A stretch of DNA of 64,000 nt from Yanghanlia caeni (lineage in GTDB: Bacteria; Pseudomonadota; Gammaproteobacteria; Burkholderiales; Burkholderiaceae_B). The translations under genes and the position numbers were made by a program. The stretch spans positions 1-64,000 of the forward strand of contig JAUZQE010000005.1 of NCBI GenBank assembly GCA_030733815.1, in the 5' to 3' direction. The notes beneath the pieces are model-generated. The model was given only the letters and a program-made list of their open reading frames with translations, was not told the DNA's origin and ran no database searches. Below, one piece after another: positions 39,114 through 51,905 of the stretch. How positions within the stretch are numbered: the stretch's first letter is position 1; the number at the start of each line of letters is the position of its first letter.

Positions 39114-39923
39114 ATGACCGACTCACGCCCGGTACTCACCTCGATTCAGCGCGCCTGGCTGCAGGAAATCGGCATCGACGCGCGCATGTTGGCGCATTTC
39201 AGCAGTCAGGAATTTGCTGAAACGCATTCCCTCGAGCCTTCCGTCTCGCCGGCCCGTGACGTCGCCGCCACCACTGCGGCTCCCGTAACCATCACCCCCG
39301 CGCCGGCAGCGGATCACCCGCACGCTGCGCCCACTGCCACCAGTCTTGCTGCGTTGGGCGAGCAGGTGGCCGGCTGCGCAGCCTGCCCGCTGCACGAGGT
39401 GCGCAGCCGCACGGTGTTTGGCGAAGGTGTGCAGCAATCGCCGCGCTGGATGTTCATCGGCGAAGCGCCGGGCGAATTCGACGAAAGCGCCGGCCGCCCG
39501 TTCCAGGGCCGCGCCGGCGAGCTGCTGCAGGCCATGCTGGCTTCCATTGGGCTCGACGCGTCGGCGCCGGCATATTTTGCCAACGTGCTCAAATGCCGTC
39601 CGGTGAACAACCGCAGCCCCGAGCCGGAAGAAGTGGCCGCCTGCCTGCCCCATTTGCGCCGGCAGATTACCTTGCTGCAGCCGGGCTGTCTGGTGGCACT
39701 GGGGCGCGTGTCGGCCGCTGCGTTGCTGGGGCACGAGGGGGAACTCGACGACTTGCGCGGGCAGGTGCACCAGTATGTCGACGAAGCAGGCCGCAGCATT
39801 CCGGTTGTGGTAACACACCACCCGGCGGCACTGTTGTTGCACTGGCAATTCAAGGCCGACGCCTGGCGCGATCTGAACCTGCTGCGCAGCCTCGGCGCTC
39901 AGGGCAGCCCTGGCGCCGTTTAA
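39114..39923 (+). CDS. family-4 (4Fe-4S) uracil-DNA glycosylase
   Basis: 269 residues. Motif I GEAPGEFDESAGRPFQGRAG and motif II THHPAALL define the type 4/5 uracil-DNA glycosylase family. Cysteines in CAACP, VLKCRPV and VAACLP fit the 4Fe-4S cluster. It removes uracil from DNA. The N-terminal 80 residues comprise a short helix (QRAWLQEIGIDARML) and an Ala/Pro/Thr-rich linker, common in betaproteobacterial members. It lies 3 bp after tsaB-rimI and is probably co-transcribed. Confidence 0.93.
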   Translation: MTDSRPVLTSIQRAWLQEIGIDARMLAHFSSQEFAETHSLEPSVSPARDVAATTAAPVTITPAPAADHPHAAPTATSLAALGEQVAGCAACPLHEVRSRTVFGEGVQQSPRWMFIGEAPGEFDESAGRPFQGRAGELLQAMLASIGLDASAPAYFANVLKCRPVNNRSPEPEEVAACLPHLRRQITLLQPGCLVALGRVSAAALLGHEGELDDLRGQVHQYVDEAGRSIPVVVTHHPAALLLHWQFKADAWRDLNLLRSLGAQGSPGAV

Positions 39924-39966
39924 CGCAGCCATGGTGCCCCGTGAAGGTACGGGCGTTTCCTGATGT

Positions 39967-41307
39967 TCAGTGCTGCTTGAGCGCCTGGCCGTGACCGTGC
40001 TGCCCGATCATTGCGATGAGGCCCGGGTTTTCCAGCTGGTTGCGGCGGTTCCACATCATGATCACCAGCATCAGTGCGGCGACGAGCGTACCGAAAATGA
40101 TGATGATGGCATTGATGGGCAGTTGCAGCCACAGCAGCAGGCTGTAGATGGCCAGCATCAGCAGAATGTTGAGCTGTTCGTTGAAGTTTTGTACCGCAAT
40201 GGAGTGACCGGCCGACAGCAGCACGTGCCCCCGGTGTTGCAGCAGGGCGTTCATGGGCACCACGAAATACCCCGACAGTGCGCCCACAAGTAGCAATAGT
40301 GTATATACAGCCCACTTTTCGTAGACGAACGGCATCAGCATGACCGTGAAGCCCATCGCCACACCGATGGGCAGTACCGACAGCGCACGGCGCAGCGGCA
40401 CGCGGCCGGCCAGCACGGCGCCCGCCACCGTGCCGAAAGCGGCCACCCCCATGAGTATGGAGGCCTGGTCGAGGCGGTAGCCCAGATGCTGGGCACCCCA
40501 TTCGATGACGATGAACTGCAATGTGGCGCCGGCACCCCAGAACAGGGTGGTGACGGCCAGTGATATTTGCCCCAGTTTGTCGCGCCAAAGCACCCGAACA
40601 TAATTCGAAAATATGGCAATGAGCTTGACGGGGTTGCGTTCCTGACGCGGATACGTGACGTTGGTGCGGGGAATGGCCAGATTGGTAAGGGCAGCGGCCA
40701 GATACACCAGGCCGATCAGGAGGATTGCGGCTTCGGTGCGGGTGTCGACCACCGCGCTGATCCAGTCGTGCGACAGCAGCGCGGCCGAGACGGTGGGGTT
40801 GATGAGCAGCCCGCCCACCACCGTACCGACGATGATCGATATGACGGTGAGCCCCTCGATCCAGCTGTTGCCCTTGACGAGGTCGTTGGGTGGCAGCATT
40901 TCGGTAACGATGCCGTATTTGGCGGGAGAGTACGCCGCGGCCCCCACACCGACCAGCGTATAGGCGATGAATACGGCGGCCAATTGCGAATCGGTGGAAA
41001 GGCCAAAGCTCTGGCAGCCGAACATGAGTGCACAGCCGGCCATTTTGACGGCGTTGGTGATGAACATGACCCGGCCCTTGGGCAGCGTGTCGGCGAACGC
41101 GCCGACGAAGGCCGCCAGCACCACGTAGGCCAGGGCAAACCACCACTTCATCATGGGGGCCATCCAGTCGGGGCCATGCAGGTCTGCAATGAGCGCAATG
41201 GCAGCGATGAGCAAGGCGTTGTCGGCGACGGACGACAATGCCTGGGCTGCCATGACGAGATAAAATCCTTTGTTCAAAAGCGGTCCCGGTACTTCGTTCA
41301 AGCCCAC
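39967..41307 (-). CDS. lplT: LplT-like lysophospholipid transporter
   Basis: 446 residues, major-facilitator fold with about 12 helices. The N-terminal segment MAAQALSSVADNALLIAAIAL matches LplT, which flips lysophosphatidylethanolamine inward for re-acylation; in enterobacteria it is paired with the acyltransferase Aas, which is absent here. I take GTG at 41307; a TTG at 41277 would give an N-terminus closer to E. coli LplT, and neither has a strong ribosome site. A TATACT hexamer at 41353-41358 is a likely -10 for this gene. Confidence 0.88.
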   Translation of the reverse strand: MGLNEVPGPLLNKGFYLVMAAQALSSVADNALLIAAIALIADLHGPDWMAPMMKWWFALAYVVLAAFVGAFADTLPKGRVMFITNAVKMAGCALMFGCQSFGLSTDSQLAAVFIAYTLVGVGAAAYSPAKYGIVTEMLPPNDLVKGNSWIEGLTVISIIVGTVVGGLLINPTVSAALLSHDWISAVVDTRTEAAILLIGLVYLAAALTNLAIPRTNVTYPRQERNPVKLIAIFSNYVRVLWRDKLGQISLAVTTLFWGAGATLQFIVIEWGAQHLGYRLDQASILMGVAAFGTVAGAVLAGRVPLRRALSVLPIGVAMGFTVMLMPFVYEKWAVYTLLLLVGALSGYFVVPMNALLQHRGHVLLSAGHSIAVQNFNEQLNILLMLAIYSLLLWLQLPINAIIIIFGTLVAALMLVIMMWNRRNQLENPGLIAMIGQHGHGQALKQH

Positions 41308-41502
41308 CGTGCGCTACCGGTCTTTTGTGGCTTTGGGTTTCAAAGGTTACTGAGTATAGCGGTGGGTGCAGTCCCCGAGCCAAAAATAATAACGCGTTTT
41401 CTTTTTGAAGGCGTCAGCGGTGTTTTCACGCGGCCGCCCGTGCGGGGCGCTGGGTTATCATAGCCAGCGACCTGGCCGCTTCCATTCGACCAACTATTCA
41501 CC

Positions 41503-44500
41503 GTGCGACTCACGCAGATCAAACTCGCGGGCTTCAAGTCTTTCGTCGATCCGACCAGCATACCCACGCCCAGCCAACTCGTCGGGGTGGTGGGCCCGAA
41601 CGGCTGCGGCAAGTCGAACATCATCGATGCCGTACGCTGGGTGCTGGGCGAGAGCAAGGCCTCCGAGCTGCGTGGCGAGTCGATGCAGGACGTGATTTTC
41701 AATGGTTCGGTCAACCGCAAGCCCGCGGCCCGCGCGTCGGTCGAACTGGTATTCGACAATACCGATGGCCGGGTGCCCGGCCAGTGGGGCACGTATGCCG
41801 AAATCTCGGTGCGTCGCGTGCTGACCCGCGACGGCACCAGCAGCTACTACATCAACGGGCAGCAGGTGCGCCGCCGCGATATCCACGATATTTTTCTGGG
41901 TACCGGGCTGGGCGCGCGCGGGTATGCCATCATCGGCCAGGGCATGATCAACCGCCTGATCGAGGCCAGGCCCGAAGAGCTGCGCGTGTTCCTCGAAGAA
42001 GCCGCCGGGGTGTCGCGCTACAAGGAACGGCGCCGCGAGACGGCCAACCGCCTGGCCGATACGCGCGAGAACCTGCTTCGGGTCGAAGATATCCTGCGTG
42101 AACTGGGCGGCAATCTCGAGCGCCTGGAAAGCCAGGCCGAAGTCGCACGCAATTACCGCAGCATGCAGCAGGAAGGCGAACTCAAGCAGCGCATGCTCTG
42201 GATGCTGCGCGAGCAGGCCGCCCGAGAAGAACGCCAGCAGAAGGCCGTGGCCATCGAGCAGGCCCAGGCGCAACTGGAAGCGGCGATCGCCGAGATGCGT
42301 GCGGGGGAAGCCGCGCTCGAGTCGCGCCGTCAGGCACATTACGCGGCGGGTGACGCCGTACATGCGGCGCAGGGGCGTCTGTACGAGGCATCGGCATTGG
42401 TCAGCCGGCTCGAGGCCGAGATCCGGCACGTGGCGGATTCACGCAATCGTCTGCAGGCCCGGCGCCTCCAGCTGCAGCAGCAACAGGAAGAATGGCAGGC
42501 GCAGCAGCAGCATTGCGCCGCCCAGCTCGAGGCGCTCGAGTCCGAGCGCGAAATCGCCGCAGCGCGCAGTGAGACCTTGCGTGAACAGGCCGAACAGGCA
42601 CGTGAAAACCTGCCGCAAATCGAACAATCGGTGCGTCAGGCGGCAACGGAACGCGACACCCTGCGCGTTGAACTGGCCAAGGTCGAGCAGGCTCTCGCGC
42701 TTGCCGCACAGAGTCAGCGCGATGCCGACCGGCAGCTGCAGGCGCTTGCGCTGCGACAGGAACGGCTGGAACAGGAACGCGCGTCACTGAACGCCCCGGA
42801 CCCGCAGCTCGTCGAACGGCTGGCGGGCGATTGCGTGGCCATGCAGGAACAGCTCGAGGAGGCTCAGGCCCAGCTCGCCGAGCTTGAAGCGCGCCTGCCG
42901 GCGATGGACGATGCACGCCGCCAGGCGCAGGCCGCCGCCCAGGAAGAAAAACACAAGCTGGCAGGGCTCGAGGCCCGGCTGAACGCACTGAGCCGCCTGC
43001 AGGACGACGTGCAGAAGCAGGGTGCCCTGCAGCCCTGGCTCGAGCGCCATGGTCTTGCCGGGCTCACGCGTCTGTGGCAGCGGCTGCAGGTGGAACCGGG
43101 GTGGGAAACGGCCCTGGAGGCCGTTCTGCGCGAGCGTATGGCCGCCATTGAACTGCGTCAGCTGGAAAGTGCGGCGGCTTTCGCCAACGATGCGCCACCG
43201 GCGCGCCTGGCGTTGTATCAGCTGCCTGTGGCGGGGCCCGCGCCTGCGGCACCGCTGCCCCTGCGGCCGCTGGCGGCGTTGCTGCGTATCGCTGATGCCG
43301 ATTTGCGCAGCCTGCTGAACGAGTGGCTGGCGGGCGTGTATGTGTGCGACAGCCTGACGAAGGCCGTGGCCATGCGCGACCAGCTCGACTCCGGCCTCAT
43401 GCTGGTGGTGGCCGAGGGCCATGTCGTCGACCGCCACAGCATTCGTTTCTATGCCGCTGATTCCGAGCAGGCGGGGCTGCTAGCCCGCCGCCAGGAAATC
43501 GAGCACCTGCAGCACGATATCAAGGCGCAGCAACTCATTGCCGATGAGGCTCAGGCCAAGGTGGTTCGGGCAGAGGCCGCGTGGCAACAGGCATCTCAGG
43601 CCATCGGCCCGGCACGCCTGCGCGTTTCCGAAATTACGCGCCGACTGCACGACGTGCAGCTCGAGCACACGCGCCTGCGTCAGCAGGCCGAACAATCCGG
43701 TGAACGTGAGGCCCGGCTTGCCGAAGATCTGGCCGATATCCGTGCACAGGTCGAGGAACTGACGGCCGTGCGGCTCGAGGCGGAAGAGCGCTTCGAGGCC
43801 CTTGATGAACAGCTGGCAGATTGGCAAACACGTTTTTCCGAAGCCGAGATGGCCGGCGAAGCGCTGCATGAGCGTGCGGAGGCGGCACGTCGCCAGCTGC
43901 GTGAGTTCGAGCGCCAGGCGCAGGAAGCCGAGTACGCCGAGCGTGCGCTGCAGGCGCGCCGTAGCGACCTGCAGCGCACCCTGCAGCTTGCAGCTGAACA
44001 GGAACGCCGTGCCGTTGCGGAGCTGGAAGGCTTGCAGGGCGAATTGTTCGAACTGGATGCCGCCGCTGCGCAAGCGGGTCTGCAAGACGCCCTTGAACAA
44101 CGTGCGGCCTGTGAGCAGGCGCTGGCACAGGCGCGCATCGAGCTGGACGATGTCGCCGCCAAGCTGCGTGGTGCCGACGAGCAGCGCATGCGACTTGAAC
44201 AGTCGCTGGAGCCGCTGCGGGCGCGCATTACCGAACTGCAGCTTCAGGAACAGGCTGCGCGGCTGGCGGTGGAACAGTTCGCCGAGCAGCTCGATGCGGC
44301 CCAGGTCGACCGCGCTGAACTGCGGCGCATACTCGAGGCGCAGCCGCCGGAATGGCGTCGCGTGACATGGCTGCAGTCGGAAGTGCAGCGCATATCACGG
44401 GCCATGGATGCCCTGGGCCCCGTGAACCTTGCGGCGCTCGACGAACTGAATGCGGCGCGGGAACGCAAGGGGTTTCTCGACGCCCAGCATGCCGACCTGA

Positions 44501-45027
44501 TCACGGCCATCGAAACGCTCGAAGACGCCATACGCAAGATCGACCGTGAATCGCGCCAGCTGCTGCAGGAAACCTTCAATGCGGTGAATGGCCATTTCGG
44601 CGAACTTTTCCCGCGCCTGTTCGGGGGCGGCGAAGCCCGGCTCATCATTACGGGTGAAGACCTTCTCGATGCCGGCGTGCAGGTCATGGCACAGCCGCCG
44701 GGCAAGCGCAACAGCACGATTCATCTGCTTTCCGGCGGCGAGAAGGCGCTGACGGCCACCGCGCTGGTGTTTGCCCTGTTCAAGCTGAACCCGGCGCCGT
44801 TCTGTCTGCTTGACGAAGTCGACGCGCCGCTTGACGATGCCAATACCGAGCGCTATGCGGCGCTGGTCAGCAGCATGGCCGAGCAGACCCAGTTTCTTTT
44901 CATTTCACACAACAAGATCGCCATGCAGATGGCCCGGCAGCTGATCGGCGTTACGATGCAGGAGCAGGGCGTATCGCGTATCGTAGCGGTGGATATCGAT
45001 TCCGCCATGCAACTTGCGCAGGTGTGA
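41503..45027 (+). CDS. smc: chromosome segregation ATPase SMC
   Basis: 1174 residues, a full-length SMC starting at GTG 41503 (MRLTQIKLAGFKSFVDPT). Walker A is GPNGCGKSNIID near residue 31. Two long coiled coils flank a hinge around residues 500-640. The C-terminal head has LLSGGEKALTATALVFALF and Walker B CLLDEVDAPLDDAN. It compacts and organises the chromosome with ScpA and ScpB, which are not in this window. It is followed by the ZipA-like gene and ligA on the same strand. Confidence 0.97.
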   Translation: MRLTQIKLAGFKSFVDPTSIPTPSQLVGVVGPNGCGKSNIIDAVRWVLGESKASELRGESMQDVIFNGSVNRKPAARASVELVFDNTDGRVPGQWGTYAEISVRRVLTRDGTSSYYINGQQVRRRDIHDIFLGTGLGARGYAIIGQGMINRLIEARPEELRVFLEEAAGVSRYKERRRETANRLADTRENLLRVEDILRELGGNLERLESQAEVARNYRSMQQEGELKQRMLWMLREQAAREERQQKAVAIEQAQAQLEAAIAEMRAGEAALESRRQAHYAAGDAVHAAQGRLYEASALVSRLEAEIRHVADSRNRLQARRLQLQQQQEEWQAQQQHCAAQLEALESEREIAAARSETLREQAEQARENLPQIEQSVRQAATERDTLRVELAKVEQALALAAQSQRDADRQLQALALRQERLEQERASLNAPDPQLVERLAGDCVAMQEQLEEAQAQLAELEARLPAMDDARRQAQAAAQEEKHKLAGLEARLNALSRLQDDVQKQGALQPWLERHGLAGLTRLWQRLQVEPGWETALEAVLRERMAAIELRQLESAAAFANDAPPARLALYQLPVAGPAPAAPLPLRPLAALLRIADADLRSLLNEWLAGVYVCDSLTKAVAMRDQLDSGLMLVVAEGHVVDRHSIRFYAADSEQAGLLARRQEIEHLQHDIKAQQLIADEAQAKVVRAEAAWQQASQAIGPARLRVSEITRRLHDVQLEHTRLRQQAEQSGEREARLAEDLADIRAQVEELTAVRLEAEERFEALDEQLADWQTRFSEAEMAGEALHERAEAARRQLREFERQAQEAEYAERALQARRSDLQRTLQLAAEQERRAVAELEGLQGELFELDAAAAQAGLQDALEQRAACEQALAQARIELDDVAAKLRGADEQRMRLEQSLEPLRARITELQLQEQAARLAVEQFAEQLDAAQVDRAELRRILEAQPPEWRRVTWLQSEVQRISRAMDALGPVNLAALDELNAARERKGFLDAQHADLITAIETLEDAIRKIDRESRQLLQETFNAVNGHFGELFPRLFGGGEARLIITGEDLLDAGVQVMAQPPGKRNSTIHLLSGGEKALTATALVFALFKLNPAPFCLLDEVDAPLDDANTERYAALVSSMAEQTQFLFISHNKIAMQMARQLIGVTMQEQGVSRIVAVDIDSAMQLAQV

Positions 45028-45073
45028 CGGAGTTTCGGCATGACGCAACATCGTGATCTCAACGGGGCTGACA

Positions 45074-48234
<3,161 letters not shown>

Positions 48235-48243
48235 CAGAGGGTG

Positions 48244-48274
48244 CGACGCCGCGCGGTTGCGCCGCGCGGCGTCG
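48244..48274. terminator. GC-rich hairpin between convergent ligA and ppiC
   Basis: A perfect 13-bp stem (CGACGCCGCGCGG and its complement) with a 5-nt loop lies 9 bp after ligA and 32 bp before the 3' end of the convergent gene. No T-run follows on either strand, so termination would be by hairpin pausing or Rho. Confidence 0.6.
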
Positions 48275-48306
48275 TCAGGCAGTGCTCGGGCCGTGCCCGG
48301 GCCGTA

Positions 48307-49086
48307 TTACTGCTCGATCTTGGCGTCTTTCACCAGCTGCTGCTGGAATTGCACCACCTGCTGCTGGCGCATCATTTCTTCCAGCTGCGGCTTCACCGAC
48401 TCGAGCGGCGGGAACTCCACCGGGCGTTCGTCTTCCACGCGAATGATGTGCCAGCCGAACTGGGTCTGCACCGGCGCGTCAGACGTTGCACCCTTGCCGA
48501 GGCTTTCAACCGCCTGGGCAAATTCGGGCACGTAGTTGGTGGCCGGGCCCCAGCCCAGGTCGCCCCCGTTCTTGCCACTGCCCGGGTCGATGGAGTGCTT
48601 GCCCGCAGCGTCTTCGAAGCTGACCTTCTTGGCCTTGATATCGGCCAGCAGATCCTGCGCTTCCTTCTCGTCCTTCACGAGAATGTGACGCACCTTGTAT
48701 TCCTTGCGATCGGCCTGGCTGGCCTTGATTTTGTCGTATTCGGCCTGAACCTTGGCGTCGTCGATCGGGTTCTTTTCCAGGTGATCGGCGATGAGCGCGC
48801 GCACCAGGATGCCCTGACGGGCCAGTTCGAGTTCCTGCTGGACGGCGGGCTTTTTGTCGATGCCGGCCTTCTGGGCAGCCTGAACGGCTACCAGACGATT
48901 GATCATTTCCTGCTTGACCTGCTCGCGCAATTCCGGCGAGTCGGCCGCGCCCTGTTCGACCAGCAGTGAAACGAACTGGTTGAGCTGGTCTTCGGTGATG
49001 GCCTGCCCGTTTACGGAAGCAATGGTCTTGGCCTGTAGCGGAAAGGCCAGTGCGCAGGCAGCGGCGAGTACGGCGAGTCTCTTCAT
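48307..49086 (-). CDS. periplasmic parvulin-type peptidyl-prolyl isomerase
   Basis: 259 residues with a signal peptide (MKRLAVLAAACALAFPLQA) followed by a SurA-N-like chaperone region and a parvulin domain (VRHILVKDEKEAQDLLADIK, DLGWGPATNYVPEFAQAV, QTQFGWHIIRVED). It catalyses prolyl isomerisation and assists folding of exported proteins. It is last in the msrB-yciB-bolA-ppiC minus-strand operon, 9 bp after bolA. Confidence 0.93.
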   Translation of the reverse strand: MKRLAVLAAACALAFPLQAKTIASVNGQAITEDQLNQFVSLLVEQGAADSPELREQVKQEMINRLVAVQAAQKAGIDKKPAVQQELELARQGILVRALIADHLEKNPIDDAKVQAEYDKIKASQADRKEYKVRHILVKDEKEAQDLLADIKAKKVSFEDAAGKHSIDPGSGKNGGDLGWGPATNYVPEFAQAVESLGKGATSDAPVQTQFGWHIIRVEDERPVEFPPLESVKPQLEEMMRQQQVVQFQQQLVKDAKIEQ

Positions 49087-49095
49087 GAATTTCCT

Positions 49096-49359
49096 TTATT
49101 TGGCGGCCCGGGCGTCGATGGCCAGGGCGTGGATGGGATGCGGCATCAGATCGCGCACGAGATCATACACAAGGCGATGGCTGGCCACGGGGCGCAGGCC
49201 TTCGAAGCGGGGAGAGACGATTCTGACCCGGTAATGGCCCGCGCCGTCACGTGCGCCGGCGTGGCCCACATGCAGGTGAGACTCGTCGATGATCTCGAGA
49301 TCGACGGGCTCGAGCGCGGCTAGGCGCTCGCGGATCAAATCAATGCGTTCGGTGGTCAT
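49096..49359 (-). CDS. bolA: BolA-family protein
   Basis: 87 residues of the BolA fold. The class II KH-like core includes SHLHVGHAG (with conserved histidine), HYRVRIVSPRFEG and the C-terminal ...RLVYDLVRDLMPHPIHALAIDARA. BolA proteins pair with monothiol glutaredoxins in Fe-S handling and affect cell shape and stress. The gene is 4 bp after yciB and 9 bp before the isomerase gene. Confidence 0.93.
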   Translation of the reverse strand: MTTERIDLIRERLAALEPVDLEIIDESHLHVGHAGARDGAGHYRVRIVSPRFEGLRPVASHRLVYDLVRDLMPHPIHALAIDARAAK

Positions 49360-49363
49360 TGCT

Positions 49364-49936
49364 TTACTTGGGCTCCTGGGGCAGGCGGGTGGGGTCGGCC
49401 GGGTCTTTCATGTGCCGGCTGAGCCAGATCGACTGGCCGATCACGAAAAGCACCATGAGGGCCAGCAGACCGAACACCTTGAAGCTTACCCATTGAGATT
49501 CGGTGAAATGGCCCGAGAAGGCCACGTAGAGATTGAGTGCGCCGCAGAACAGGAAGAACACGGCCCAGCTCGTATTCAGCGCATTCCATGCTGCGGCGGG
49601 CAGATCGACCTGGCCGCCCATGAGCTTTTGCATGAGGTTGCGGCGGAACAGCCATTTGCCGCCCAGCAGCGCGCCGGCGAAGATCCAGTACAGCACGGTG
49701 GGCTTCCATTTGATGAAGGCGTCATTCTGGAAGAACAGGGTGGCACCACCGAACACGATGATCACCGTAAGGTTGATCCAGTGCATGGTTTCGATGGCCT
49801 TGCCGCGCAGCTTGAGCCACAGGAACTGCACGACGCCTGCGGCAATGGCCACCGCCGTGGCCGTGTAGATATCGGCCAGCCTGAACGCAATGAAGAACAG
49901 GATCAGGGGAAAGAGGTCGAACAGGAATTTCTTCAT
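49364..49936 (-). CDS. yciB: YciB-type inner-membrane septation protein
   Basis: 190 residues with about five membrane helices. [20 protein letters not shown] and [21 protein letters not shown] are the family signatures. It is linked to envelope integrity and septation; the mechanism is unclear. The ATG at 49936 overlaps the msrB stop (ATGA). Confidence 0.94.
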   Translation of the reverse strand: MKKFLFDLFPLILFFIAFRLADIYTATAVAIAAGVVQFLWLKLRGKAIETMHWINLTVIIVFGGATLFFQNDAFIKWKPTVLYWIFAGALLGGKWLFRRNLMQKLMGGQVDLPAAAWNALNTSWAVFFLFCGALNLYVAFSGHFTESQWVSFKVFGLLALMVLFVIGQSIWLSRHMKDPADPTRLPQEPK

Positions 49937-50331
49937 TGGTCTTGCGGCTCGAATTTGAGCGACAGCGAATTGATGCAGTAGCGCAGGCCCGTGGGGGGCG
50001 GGCCGTCGGGGAACACGTGGCCAAGGTGGGCGTCGCACACATTGCACAGCACCTCGGTGCGCACCATGCCGTGACTGGTGTCGGGTTCTTCACGCACGTT
50101 GTCGGGGTTGAGCGGCTGGAAGTAACTGGGCCAGCCGCAGCCGGCGTCGAACTTGGTGTCGGAGGCGAACAGCGGCGTGCCGCAGCCCACGCAGCGGTAG
50201 ATGCCCGGGGCAAAGGTGTCGTTGTAGCGGCCGGTGAAAGGGCGTTCGGTGCCCTTTTGCCTGACGACGTAATACTCTTCGGGTGACAGCAGGGCCCGCC
50301 ACTCCTCTTCGGATCGTGTGACTTTTTTCAC
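49933..50331 (-). CDS. msrB: peptide-methionine (R)-S-oxide reductase
   Basis: 132 residues from the GTG at 50331 ([20 protein letters not shown]), the normal MsrB beginning; an upstream TTG is less likely. Zinc is held by Cys47, Cys50, Cys96 and Cys99. [11 protein letters not shown] carries recycling Cys65, and catalytic Cys119 is in [11 protein letters not shown]. It repairs methionine-R-sulfoxide. It leads the minus-strand operon. Confidence 0.95.
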   Translation of the reverse strand: MKKVTRSEEEWRALLSPEEYYVVRQKGTERPFTGRYNDTFAPGIYRCVGCGTPLFASDTKFDAGCGWPSYFQPLNPDNVREEPDTSHGMVRTEVLCNVCDAHLGHVFPDGPPPTGLRYCINSLSLKFEPQDQ

Positions 50332-50549
50332 GCTTGTGAACTCGTGCAAGAGAGGCAAACGTACATGTTAATCGACTTCGTTCGACCGGGCGGGGCAAAA
50401 AGGGTTCCCGTTGGTTGCAGCCTCGATGCTCGCGGCGTGAAATAATGACGAACTGCGTAATAAAGGTATTGAAGTTTTCACTGGAAAACACCTATATTTG
50501 ACGCTTCTAGCGATGTGATACGCTAATTCGGATGACGGGCAAATAATTG

Positions 50550-50555
50550 TATAAC
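50550..50555 (+). promoter_or_regulatory. candidate -10 of the first liv operon
   Basis: TATAAC matches five of six -10 bases, with TTCGGA 17 bp upstream as a weak -35. The region 50332-50610 also contains TTGACG (50497-50502) with no well-spaced partner. The start would lie about 50 nt before livJ. Confidence 0.4.
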
Positions 50556-50610
50556 TTGAGCCGCCGCCTTCCCCGTCAGGCAACCTTCCCGTGCTCATTG
50601 GAGACAAAAG

Positions 50611-51780
50611 ATGAATCGAAAGCAGTCCCTTCGACTTTCGGTGCTGGCTGGTGCGGTAGCGCTGGCCATGCCCCTGCTGGCCTCGGCTCAGATCAAGGTC
50701 GGCATCACCGTCGCCAGCACGGGCCCCGCGGCCTCGCTGGGCATCCCTGAACGCAATACCGTTTCACTGCTGCCTACCGAGATCGCCGGCCAGAAGGTCG
50801 AGTACATCGTGCTCGACGACGGTACCGACACCACGGTCGCCGTGCGCAACATGCGCAAGCTCATCACCGACGACAACGTCGACGTCATCGTGGGTACGTC
50901 GGTCAGCCCCGGTTCGCTGGCCATGGTCGACGTGGCGGGCGAAACCAAGGTGCCCATGATCAGCGTGGCCGCCAACGCCCGCATCGTCGAACCTGTCGAA
51001 GGGGCTCGCGAGTGGGTCTTCAAAACGCCGCAGAATGACCAGCTGATGGCCGACGCACTGGCCGATGCCATGGTCAAGCACGGCGTCAAGACCCTGGGCT
51101 TCATCGGCTACAACGACGCCTATGGCGAAGGCTGGCTGAACGTGATGACGGCCGCGGCCGAGAAGCGCGGCATCAAGATGGTCGCGGTCGAGCGCTATGC
51201 CCGTAACGATACCAGCGTCACCGGTCAGGCACTCAAGCTTGTCGCGGCCAAGCCCGACGGCATTCTGGTGGCCGGCTCGGGTACACCTGTTGCGCTGCCG
51301 CAAAGCGAGCTCAAGAGCCGCGGCTACAAGGGCATCATGTACCAGACCCACGGCGCTGCCAACAACGACGTGCTGCGTGTCTGTGGCAAAGACTGCAACG
51401 ACATGTACCTGCCGGCCGGTCCGCTGCTCGTGGCCGATCAGCTGCCCGACGACAATCCGGTCAAGAAGACGGCGCTTGACTACAAGACCAAATACGAAGC
51501 CAAGTACGGCCCGGGTACCATCAACACGTTCGGCGGCCACATGTGGGATGCCGGTCTGCTCATCGAAGCCGCCATTCCCAAGGCTCTGGAAACCGGCGCC
51601 AAGCCGGGTACGCCCGAGTTCCGCAAGGCGCTGCGCGATGCCCTAGAGCAGGTCAAGGAACTGCCGGTCTCGCAAGGCGTGTTCAACATGTCACCCACCG
51701 ACCACGCCGGCTTCGACGAACGCGCCCGTGTCATGGTCAAGGTCGTCGACGGCAAGTGGGTCTACCAGCCCGACCTCTGA
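50611..51780 (+). CDS. livJ: branched-chain amino-acid type ABC substrate-binding protein
   Basis: 389 residues. A signal peptide (to LLASAQ) precedes a Peripla_BP_6 fold: IKVGITVASTGPAASLGIPERNTVSL, then DDGTDTTVAVRNMRKLI and IGYNDAYGEGWLNVM. Such proteins capture leucine-type or related solutes in the periplasm; the ligand cannot be told from the sequence. Ribosome site GGAG is at 50599-50602. It is the first gene of the plus-strand system, followed by twin hairpins and then livH. Confidence 0.93.
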   Translation: MNRKQSLRLSVLAGAVALAMPLLASAQIKVGITVASTGPAASLGIPERNTVSLLPTEIAGQKVEYIVLDDGTDTTVAVRNMRKLITDDNVDVIVGTSVSPGSLAMVDVAGETKVPMISVAANARIVEPVEGAREWVFKTPQNDQLMADALADAMVKHGVKTLGFIGYNDAYGEGWLNVMTAAAEKRGIKMVAVERYARNDTSVTGQALKLVAAKPDGILVAGSGTPVALPQSELKSRGYKGIMYQTHGAANNDVLRVCGKDCNDMYLPAGPLLVADQLPDDNPVKKTALDYKTKYEAKYGPGTINTFGGHMWDAGLLIEAAIPKALETGAKPGTPEFRKALRDALEQVKELPVSQGVFNMSPTDHAGFDERARVMVKVVDGKWVYQPDL

Positions 51781-51809
51781 TTCTCACGTTTCAAGTGCTG
51801 AACTGAGCT

Positions 51810-51838
51810 GGTGCCGGCGCCCCGCGGGGGCCGGTACC
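51810..51838 (+). terminator. intercistronic hairpin 1 after livJ
   Basis: A GC-rich hairpin with a 2-nt bulge (outer GGTGCCGG paired with CCGGTACC including one G-T, inner CCCC/GGGG). No T-run follows. It probably stabilises the livJ transcript or partly attenuates the downstream genes. Confidence 0.5.
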
Positions 51839-51861
51839 GCTCACGTGTCAGTGAGTCTTGC

Positions 51862-51883
51862 CCGGGGTGCGGGCGCACCCCGG
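51862..51883 (+). terminator. intercistronic hairpin 2 after livJ
   Basis: The 9-bp stem CCGGGGTGC/GCACCCCGG with a GGGC loop lies 23 bp before livH. Together with the preceding hairpin it divides the abundant binding-protein message from the membrane components. Confidence 0.5.
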
Positions 51884-51905
51884 CGTCATCAAGGTGCAAT
51901 CCGAA